The position numbers were made by a program, and so were the translations under genes. The notes beneath the pieces were generated by a model. The model did no database searches. It had not been told where the DNA came from and was given only the letters and a program-made list of their open reading frames with translations. From assembly GCA_028280945.1 (NCBI GenBank), contig JANQKV010000049.1, positions 245,861-309,860 on the forward strand: a DNA stretch of 64,000 nucleotides, in the 5' to 3' direction. Shown piece after piece: positions 58,377-64,000 of the stretch. Every line of letters begins with the position of its first letter. The stretch's first letter is position 1. The stretch comes from Opitutaceae bacterium (GTDB lineage Bacteria; Verrucomicrobiota; Verrucomicrobiia; Opitutales; Opitutaceae).

Positions 58377-59633
58377 ATGCCGACGTTCGCTTACATTGCC
58401 ATCGATGGGAACACGGGCCGCGAAGATCGTGGTGAGATTACGGGTGACTCCGAATCCGAGGCGGTGGCCGAGCTCAAGTCGCGGGGGCTGTATCCCACGC
58501 AAATGGAGCGTGAAGATGTCGTTGCCGAGGTTTCCACCAAGCAGACTGCCAAGAAAGCGAAACGGAAACGGCGGGCAGCTAGATTCAGCGGAGGTGGCAT
58601 CGGCAAGATCAAGACGCTTTTCACCCGACAGATGGCGACTTTGCTCAAGGCCGGCATGCCGCTGCTCCGGGGTCTGGAGGTGCTGGAGAGACAACAAAGC
58701 GAAGGGCCCTTCAGACGTGTCCTCGGTGAAATGGCAACCGTGATCAGAGGTGGCGGCAGTCTTTCGGATGCGATGGCCCGCCAGCCCAGGTTTTTTGATG
58801 CCCTCTACCTCAACATGGTCAAAGCGGGTGAGGCGGCGGGCGCTTTGGATGTTGTGCTGGAACAACTGGCGGAATACCTCGAAAAGGCGCGAAAAATCCA
58901 GGGCCAGGTGCGGTCGGCGATGCTCTATCCGATCATCATCATGGCCGTGGCGGTGGGGGTCGTGGGAGCGTTGATCGTTTTTGTGGTGCCGAAGTTCGAA
59001 AGCATTTTTGCCAACATGCTGAAAGGGGAGCCGTTGCCTGCTCTGACCCAAGGGGTGTTGGGCTTCAGTTCGCTGGTGCAGAGCCAATTGGGGTGGCTGG
59101 TGTTGGGGATGGCGGCCGTGGTGGTCGGAGTCCGATTCCTGCTCAAAACTCCGGCGGGACAAAACACTTGGGATCGAGTGGTGCTGGCAATTCCCGTGTT
59201 GGGTGATCTCGTGCTCAAGGCCGCCGTCGCCCGTTTTTCCCGCACGCTGGGCACTTTGCTGGCCTCGGGAGTGCAGATTTTGGAGGCGCTTAAAATCACA
59301 CGGGACACTGCGGGCAATACACGAGTGGCTGCCTCTTTGGAGGCAGTGTGGGAGCGGGTTCGCGTGGGTGAAGGCATGGCCGGGCCACTGGCAGCAGGTT
59401 CGATGTTTCCGGAGATGGTGGCCAGCATGGTGGAAGTGGGCGAGGAGACGGGCCGCTTGCCGGACATGCTGCATCGCATTGCCGATACCTACGATGAAGA
59501 GGTTGATAACGCGGTGGCCGGACTGACGTCGCTGCTGGAGCCGCTGATGATCGTGCTGATGTCGGTGGTGGTGGGCGTGATTGTGATCGCGCTGTTTTTG
59601 CCGTTGGCGCGAATCATCCAGACGCTGAGTTGA
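58377..59633 (+). CDS. pilC: Type IV pilus inner-membrane platform protein PilC (GspF family)
   Basis: 418 residues with two repeated T2SSF domains. Start MPTFAYIAIDGNTG; the first domain shows FTRQMATLLKAGMPLLRGLEVLE, the second FSRTLGTLLASGVQILEALKI; membrane helices follow each (about 190-215 and 385-405). PilC couples the ATPases to the growing pilus. Starts one base after the pilB stop. Confidence 0.92.
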   Translation: MPTFAYIAIDGNTGREDRGEITGDSESEAVAELKSRGLYPTQMEREDVVAEVSTKQTAKKAKRKRRAARFSGGGIGKIKTLFTRQMATLLKAGMPLLRGLEVLERQQSEGPFRRVLGEMATVIRGGGSLSDAMARQPRFFDALYLNMVKAGEAAGALDVVLEQLAEYLEKARKIQGQVRSAMLYPIIIMAVAVGVVGALIVFVVPKFESIFANMLKGEPLPALTQGVLGFSSLVQSQLGWLVLGMAAVVVGVRFLLKTPAGQNTWDRVVLAIPVLGDLVLKAAVARFSRTLGTLLASGVQILEALKITRDTAGNTRVAASLEAVWERVRVGEGMAGPLAAGSMFPEMVASMVEVGEETGRLPDMLHRIADTYDEEVDNAVAGLTSLLEPLMIVLMSVVVGVIVIALFLPLARIIQTLS

Positions 59634-59649
59634 AACCGGGGCGGTGCGA

Positions 59650-61320
59650 TCAGTCTGTGGTGGCCATTTCCTGGAGCCCCAGAAGCCGGTCACCCGCTTT
59701 GAAGCGTTTGGGCATGATGGCCGCCATGTAGTAGGCGCCCTTGTTGGAGCGGAGCGCTTCGGGCACAAATCGGTCGTTCACGCGTGGCATCCAGATGGCA
59801 GTGTCGCCCACCTGGGCAGATATGGCCAGCGGAGGGTGGGGTATTTCCAACACGACGGTGAGGTGGCTCAATGCTCCGTCGGGACCTGCCAACGCGTGGG
59901 GCAAATCAATTGGGTCAGGTCCAAGATAGACCTTTTGCGAGGTGATGCCAGCCAAGGGGGCGGATCTCTTGGCGGGGGTGGGAAATGCCGGGTTGCCATG
60001 CGCGGCGAGAAAGAGGATTTGGTCAAGATCCATGTCCCGCGCCGGGTTTTGTGGAGGGTAGGGAGGCTGACGTTCGGGAAAAGGCAGTCGATTGAGGGTG
60101 TAATCCTCAATGGCTTCAATGTAGCTGGCGTAAGCGGGGCCGTGGGTGGTAAATCCTCTCCAGTAGCCAAACAAACAGCTGACCAGCAACCCGGCCAGGG
60201 TCCAATACGTTACCCGTGTCCAAACGGATGTGTCGATTCGGCGAAGCAATCCGGTGGCGGCGAATATCCCGCCCACGATGGGCAAGGCGTATTGGACATG
60301 CCAATTGCCCAGGTAAGGCCGCGATATGGCGATGGGGATGACACATAAGAATCCAAAAGCCGCCACGCATAGCGGCAGCGCCAGGGCACCTAGCTGACGA
60401 AGCCTGATTGCGCGAATCACGGTTACCAATCCGGCGAGGACGACGATGCCCCCCGCGGCACTCCAAGCATCGAGTTTGAATTCCGTGAGGCCCACGGGTG
60501 ATCCCCAAAGCGTGATTCCGATTGCGGTAAGCACATACCAGAACTCTCGCGGACCGACCGTCACCTCCGGAGTGCTGGTGGAGCGCAGCAACCAAACATA
60601 AAAGAGAATCGCCACCCCGGTGATGGCGGCAGCGCTGATAGCGCGTTGCCGCCAGGATTGTCCGCCGAACACAGCCAGCAAAACCGCGGCGGGAAATCCA
60701 AAAAACCCTCCTGCCGAAGAAGCGGCTCCCAAACCGATGAGCACAAGCCCGCCCACCAACCAGACAGGATGGGAGTCAAACGATGTTTCGAGATTGGCCC
60801 GGGAGATGAGAACCAGACCAAGCAACGGCAAGGTGGCGGATAACGTGAGCGTGAACTGCCATCCCCAAAGAAACTCCATGTAGTGGGATGGACAGAAAAG
60901 CAGCAATACGATGAGCAGGCTGGCCGGGGACTGCGGCAGCAGCTTCCGGCAATATACCCAGGCCTGCAAACCAAAGGCCGCCAGCGTCAGTTGGATGATC
61001 CAGCGAGCGTCATGTCCGGTGAGTTCGGCTACCGGTGCGTAGATCAGAAAGGGAAAGGCAACCAGGTGCTCACTGTGTCGAATGGGATAGATGGCCAGGA
61101 ACTCCTTCCAGCCCGCCAGCGTGCTGAGATCAATGTGATGCAACATCCGCAACACGTGGGTATAGGTCCACTCGTCGGTCAGTGGCAGAGGACCGGCAAA
61201 CCGAAGGACAAATCCCACCACCACAACCCAGGGCAAGAACCAGACCAGGCGGCCGCCGGGGTGATCGATGAGGGCCGGGAATCGCGGCAAGGGCACGAGG
61301 TGATCAGGATTTATCGGCAA
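59650..61320 (-). CDS. Multi-pass membrane protein, glycosyltransferase-like, unknown function
   Basis: 556 residues with about ten membrane helices and a soluble C-terminal part (about 430-556). LPLTDEWTYTHVLRML near the N-terminus resembles the acidic first periplasmic loop of lipid-linked-sugar transferases (GT-C fold), suggesting that family, but I am not sure. The start is unclear: TTG 61320 overlaps the YhaM-like gene by 17 bases; GTG nine codons later (VPLPRF) is an alternative. Last gene of a three-gene minus-strand cluster. Confidence 0.65.
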   Translation of the reverse strand: MPINPDHLVPLPRFPALIDHPGGRLVWFLPWVVVVGFVLRFAGPLPLTDEWTYTHVLRMLHHIDLSTLAGWKEFLAIYPIRHSEHLVAFPFLIYAPVAELTGHDARWIIQLTLAAFGLQAWVYCRKLLPQSPASLLIVLLLFCPSHYMEFLWGWQFTLTLSATLPLLGLVLISRANLETSFDSHPVWLVGGLVLIGLGAASSAGGFFGFPAAVLLAVFGGQSWRQRAISAAAITGVAILFYVWLLRSTSTPEVTVGPREFWYVLTAIGITLWGSPVGLTEFKLDAWSAAGGIVVLAGLVTVIRAIRLRQLGALALPLCVAAFGFLCVIPIAISRPYLGNWHVQYALPIVGGIFAATGLLRRIDTSVWTRVTYWTLAGLLVSCLFGYWRGFTTHGPAYASYIEAIEDYTLNRLPFPERQPPYPPQNPARDMDLDQILFLAAHGNPAFPTPAKRSAPLAGITSQKVYLGPDPIDLPHALAGPDGALSHLTVVLEIPHPPLAISAQVGDTAIWMPRVNDRFVPEALRSNKGAYYMAAIMPKRFKAGDRLLGLQEMATTD

Positions 61321-62284
61321 GGGGCTCGGTCAGGAGCGTGGTTTGCAGTCCCATCAGGCGTTCGCTGAACTGCTCTCCTTCGGGAGTGGTGCGCAGTGCC
61401 CGCTGCACCATGCCCATCCGGGCATCGAGGTTGTCGATCATCGAAACAAACACGGCCTCGGGCGTGGCGGCCCACGCCGCCGCCCCCCACGCGGGTTCCC
61501 CTTGGTGGCTGAGCACGATGTGTTCGAGCCGCTCCAAACGATCAGCATCGAGATGAGCCTTGATGCCGGCCTTGCGCACGATGGCATAACCCAGCACCAC
61601 GTGGCCTTGCAGGATGCCCTTGCGCGAACGACGAGCACCCAGCGCACCCTCGTATTCGACCACCTTGCCGGTATCGTGTACGAGCACGCCCGCAATCGCG
61701 AGGTCGGCATCCACCTCCGGATAGAGTGGCAACAGGACCTTGGCCGCCCGGGCCATGTGGAGCGTGTGTTCCAGCAGGCCGTGCCGATAAGCGTGGTGCA
61801 TGGCCGTTGCGGCAGGGGCAGTCCGAAAAACGTCCCCGATTTCCTCGAAGACACCGCGCACCACCATCCGCAGTTCGTCGTGTTTGATACCTTCGATAAA
61901 CTCCAGAAATTCGGTCCACATCTCCTCCGGATCCTCGGGAGGCACCTCCACGATGGCCTCGAGCTGACCGGAGGATTCGAGTTCCTTCTCGTCGAGAATT
62001 TTGATCGCCGCGAGTTTGGGGGAGAAACGTCCCTGGTAGGTATCACTGCGACCTTCGACGTGAAGTGCGCAACCCTCCCCGGAAGCCCGCAGACTCTCAA
62101 ACTGCGGATGATCGCTGAAGAGCGTCGCACTAAAGCTTCCCGTCCGGTCGCCAAACTCCAATGAGAGGAAGGGGTTTCCATTGGAGGCGGTTTTGGTGAC
62201 GGCTTTGCGCAGCAACAGGAGGGCGGCAAACGGTTTTCCGCCGGCCAGGGTTTTCAAATCGGCAACGGTAGTGTAGTCAGACAT
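61304..62284 (-). CDS. YhaM-like 3'-5' exoribonuclease (OB-fold plus HD domain)
   Basis: 326 residues from ATG 62284. An OB-fold nucleic-acid binding domain (about 1-90; FLSLEFGDRTGSFSATLFSD) is followed by an HD domain: HAYRHGLLEHTLHMARAA and LVHDTGKVVEY supply His and His-Asp ligands. The architecture is that of YhaM, which degrades RNA or DNA 3'-5'. It begins 16 bases after the ApaH-like gene and overlaps the next gene. Confidence 0.85.
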   Translation of the reverse strand: MSDYTTVADLKTLAGGKPFAALLLLRKAVTKTASNGNPFLSLEFGDRTGSFSATLFSDHPQFESLRASGEGCALHVEGRSDTYQGRFSPKLAAIKILDEKELESSGQLEAIVEVPPEDPEEMWTEFLEFIEGIKHDELRMVVRGVFEEIGDVFRTAPAATAMHHAYRHGLLEHTLHMARAAKVLLPLYPEVDADLAIAGVLVHDTGKVVEYEGALGARRSRKGILQGHVVLGYAIVRKAGIKAHLDADRLERLEHIVLSHQGEPAWGAAAWAATPEAVFVSMIDNLDARMGMVQRALRTTPEGEQFSERLMGLQTTLLTEPLADKS

Positions 62285-62300
62285 GGGAGAAGAAGAGGGG

Positions 62301-62960
62301 TCAGCCGTAGTATTTTTGCCGGGCCCGCACTTGGACAAAACGTTGTTCGGGCAAAATGAAAGCGGTCAGGTGGCCGCCCATCACACAGGCGGTATCGATC
62401 CCGGCGGACCATCGTTGGTTGTAGATATTGGGGCGAGGCGTGTGCCCATAGACCACATACGGAGGACCGGTCCAGAGGTCGGCCCAAAATTCGCCTTCAG
62501 GACAATCCGCGCGTCTGGCTGGCTGGCCGATGCGGTCGATGACCTGGATGTAGGTGACAACCTCCAGACCTTGGGCTGCCCAAGGAATGCCAGGCAAAAA
62601 CCCGCCGTGCACAAAGACGGTTTCATGTTCCTCGACATAATGGGTCGCTTGCAGCGTTTCGAGGAAGTCCCAGTCGCTTTTCTTCAATACATTAAAGGTG
62701 GCAGCGTCGGTTCCGTTGAACGGGGTTGGTGCTCCGGAGCGGTGGTAGTTCAGCAAGCGCAACTCGTGATTCCCGAACAGGCAGATCGCCTTGAGCTCCC
62801 GGGCCATCTCGATGACGCGGCGCGAGTCCGGACCGCGATTTATCAGGTCGCCCAACAGGATCACGGTATCATCGGAGGTGGGTTCGAGTCGTTTGAGCAG
62901 GTCGGCAAACTCACCGGCGCAGCCGTGAATATCGCCGATAGCTAGAATACGACCACTCAT
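62301..62960 (-). CDS. Metallophosphoesterase, Ser/Thr phosphatase or ApaH-like
   Basis: 219 residues from ATG 62960 (the frame runs upstream to 63407 without similarity). Calcineurin-type motifs: GDIHGC, GDLINRGPDS, GNHE and GGFLPGI plus VYGHTP. The family covers diadenosine tetraphosphatase ApaH and PrpA/PrpB-type protein phosphatases. Which activity applies is not clear. First gene of a minus-strand cluster with the YhaM-like nuclease. Confidence 0.88.
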   Translation of the reverse strand: MSGRILAIGDIHGCAGEFADLLKRLEPTSDDTVILLGDLINRGPDSRRVIEMARELKAICLFGNHELRLLNYHRSGAPTPFNGTDAATFNVLKKSDWDFLETLQATHYVEEHETVFVHGGFLPGIPWAAQGLEVVTYIQVIDRIGQPARRADCPEGEFWADLWTGPPYVVYGHTPRPNIYNQRWSAGIDTACVMGGHLTAFILPEQRFVQVRARQKYYG

Positions 62961-63021
62961 GTTGGTGCCACTGTGAGAGGATTTTGCTAGCATCGGCAAT
63001 GGCGGACCGTAGACAAGGCCC

Positions 63022-63597
63022 ATGGATCTGCATCTGCCCAGCATGGCGACAACCTGTTTCGTTTCCGGAAACACCTTTGAGGAGGACGAACGCGTGGTGA
63101 GCCGGCTGCTGCGTCGCGACGAAGATGGGGAGGTGGTGCGGATCGATGTGCAGGCAACCCAGGAAGCCGCCCTTGAGTTGCCGAAGGGACGGGTCGCATG
63201 TCGTTGGATCCAATTGTTCAAACCGAGGGTCGCGGAGGAAAACCCGGACAAGGAACTCAAGCTGACCGCGGAGAACCTGTTCCTCACCTTGGCCGATCCG
63301 GCCAACGAGCTGTCGGCCGACGATGCCCGCCTGGTCCAGTTTTTGGCTCTGATGCTTGAGCGCAAAAGACTCATCCGCCCCCAGGGTCGCAGCGATGACG
63401 GCACCAAGGATGTTTATGTGCATCGGGGATCCAAAACCCGTTGCGAAGTGCCGCGGGGCGAGCTTACACCGGAGTTCTTCATCGCGGTGCAAAGTCAGCT
63501 TTCGATTTTGGTGGGATCACCTGAACTGGAGACCGAAAAAGCCGGGGCGGAGGAGGACTCGGCCAACGAGCAGACCGGGCCGACGGCGACTAAATAA
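63022..63597 (+). CDS. Conserved hypothetical protein, acidic C-terminus
   Basis: 191 residues from ATG 63022 (AAGG five bases upstream); ATG 63043 is an alternative. No known domain recognised. The body includes FEEDERVVSRLLRRDEDG and AENLFLTLADPANELSADDARLVQFLALMLERKRLIRP, a helical part with paired arginines, and an acidic, disordered tail (about 165-191). Divergent from the phosphatase gene by 61 bases. Confidence 0.7.
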   Translation: MDLHLPSMATTCFVSGNTFEEDERVVSRLLRRDEDGEVVRIDVQATQEAALELPKGRVACRWIQLFKPRVAEENPDKELKLTAENLFLTLADPANELSADDARLVQFLALMLERKRLIRPQGRSDDGTKDVYVHRGSKTRCEVPRGELTPEFFIAVQSQLSILVGSPELETEKAGAEEDSANEQTGPTATK

Positions 63598-63616
63598 TTC
63601 GCCTTGCACTTTAAGC

Positions 63617-63636
63617 CCGGAAGTTTTGCCTTCCGG
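63617..63636 (+). terminator. Hairpin after the hypothetical gene
   Basis: CCGGAAG-TTTTGC-CTTCCGG, a perfect 7-bp stem 20 bases after the stop codon and just before the tRNA. No T-run follows, so termination is inferred from position. Confidence 0.45.
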
Positions 63637-63645
63637 TCCCGCTCC

Positions 63646-63737
63646 GGAGAGATGGCTGAGTGGTCGAAAGCAACGGTTTGCTAAATCGTCGTAGGTTTAA
63701 TCGCCTACCGGGGGTTCGAATCCCCCTCTCTCCGCCA
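63646..63737 (+). tRNA. tRNA-Ser (anticodon GCT)
   Basis: 92 bases including an encoded CCA. Acceptor GGAGAGA pairs with TCTCTCC; the anticodon loop is TTTGCTAAA; a long variable arm (GTAGG...CCTAC) is typical of tRNA-Ser; the T-loop is GGTTCGAATCC. Reads AGC/AGU serine codons. A nearby IS end and insertion repeats lie directly downstream, as is common beside tRNA genes. Confidence 0.97.
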
Positions 63738-63800
63738 GCGAGACAGCGACCGAAAAACCGATTGGAGGCACCGTTCCGGTTGCAGTCCGAACCAAAAAGG

Positions 63801-63874
63801 GGTCTACACCAAAAAGTGGGGGATTGGGGTCTACACCAAAAAGTGGGGGGGTCTACACCAAAAAGTGGGGGATT
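63801..63874. repeat. Three tandem copies of an IS-end-like sequence
   Basis: GGTCTACACCAAAAAGTGGG begins at 63801, 63828 and 63850, with only 2-5 bases between copies. The beginning GG..TCTACACCAAAA resembles ISL3-family terminal inverted repeats, and an ISL3-type transposase ends 31 bases further on. Probably the inner copy is the end of that IS and the others come from nearby insertions or duplication. Confidence 0.65.
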
Positions 63875-63904
63875 GCTGCGGAGAGGCATTTTTAGGGAGG
63901 AAGG

Positions 63905-64000
63905 TTAACCGCATTGTGCGATGACGCGGATGCGGTAGTGGTGGAAGTTGCGGAAGCCGTAGGCTCGGCGTTGGATCAGTTTCATCTTTCGGTGGAAGCC
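63905..64000 (-). CDS. Transposase, ISL3-type, C-terminal end (partial)
   Basis: Thirty-one codons at the window edge reading leftward, ending MKLIQRRAYGFRNFHHYRIRVIAQCG and TAA (63905-63907). The RAYGFRNF block is the conserved end of ISL3-family DDE transposases. The rest lies outside the window, so I cannot tell whether the copy is intact. Confidence 0.7.
   Translation of the reverse strand, partial: GFHRKMKLIQRRAYGFRNFHHYRIRVIAQCG

Overview
The window is a GC-rich bacterial chromosome segment. Its gene content (GH97 glycosidase, DUF1080 protein, Tat-exported enolase-superfamily protein, SecD-SecF fusion, very long Rho N-terminus, two PilB-type ATPases beside PilT and PilC) suggests a Verrucomicrobiota member, probably Opitutaceae. 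This is inferred from gene content only; no rRNA is present.

Layout. 1-1445: 5' part of typA, running off the left edge. 1446-2920: no protein gene, but a dense series of perfect hairpins ending in a strong minus-strand terminator, read here as a candidate ~0.9 kb structured RNA, with three DnaA-box-like 9-mers just upstream. 2.9-16.2 kb: core genes (hrpB, thioredoxin-like, GH97, enolase superfamily, speA, yajC, secDF, recJ). 16.2-32.9 kb: a nearly complete nitrate assimilation island, all on the minus strand except its LysR regulator and one inserted gene. It holds a NasS-like sensor, NrtA, an NrtB with a large coiled-coil insert, two NrtC/D ATPases, a porin, a siroheme nitrite reductase, a CysJ-like diflavin reductase, a DmsB-DmsC fusion and the molybdopterin nitrate reductase. 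A small 23S-IVS-type four-helix gene bounded by a perfect 16-bp inverted repeat sits antisense between nrtB and the first ATPase gene. 32.9-40.0 kb: acetyltransferases, a membrane methyltransferase, a GPH sugar symporter, a lactonase-P450 pair and a DUF1080 protein.

40.0-50.4 kb: comM is split at its Walker A motif by an AT-richer element of about 8.88 kb (40893-49768). The element carries a large serine recombinase at its right end beside the attachment site, a small serine-recombinase-like protein at its left end, and a short tyrosine recombinase. Its cargo is a secreted DNA/RNA nuclease, a HEPN-like protein, an exported protein, an XRE regulator followed by two predicted membrane proteins, and a 310-aa orphan. 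Joining the flanks at an AT dinucleotide restores the comM reading frame.

50.4-63.6 kb: HD-domain protein, coaE, rho, then pilB-like, pilT, pilB, pilC, followed by a minus-strand cluster (ApaH-like phosphatase, YhaM-like exonuclease, membrane protein) and a hypothetical protein. The window ends with tRNA-Ser(GCT), three tandem copies of an IS-end-like sequence and the 3' end of an ISL3-type transposase.

How it works together: nitrate probably crosses the porin, is bound by NrtA, imported by NrtBCD, reduced by NasA with electrons from the DmsBC-like anchor, and nitrite is reduced to ammonium by NirA fed by the diflavin reductase. The type IV pilus ATPases show that the machinery associated with DNA uptake is present while comM, which acts downstream of uptake, is broken.
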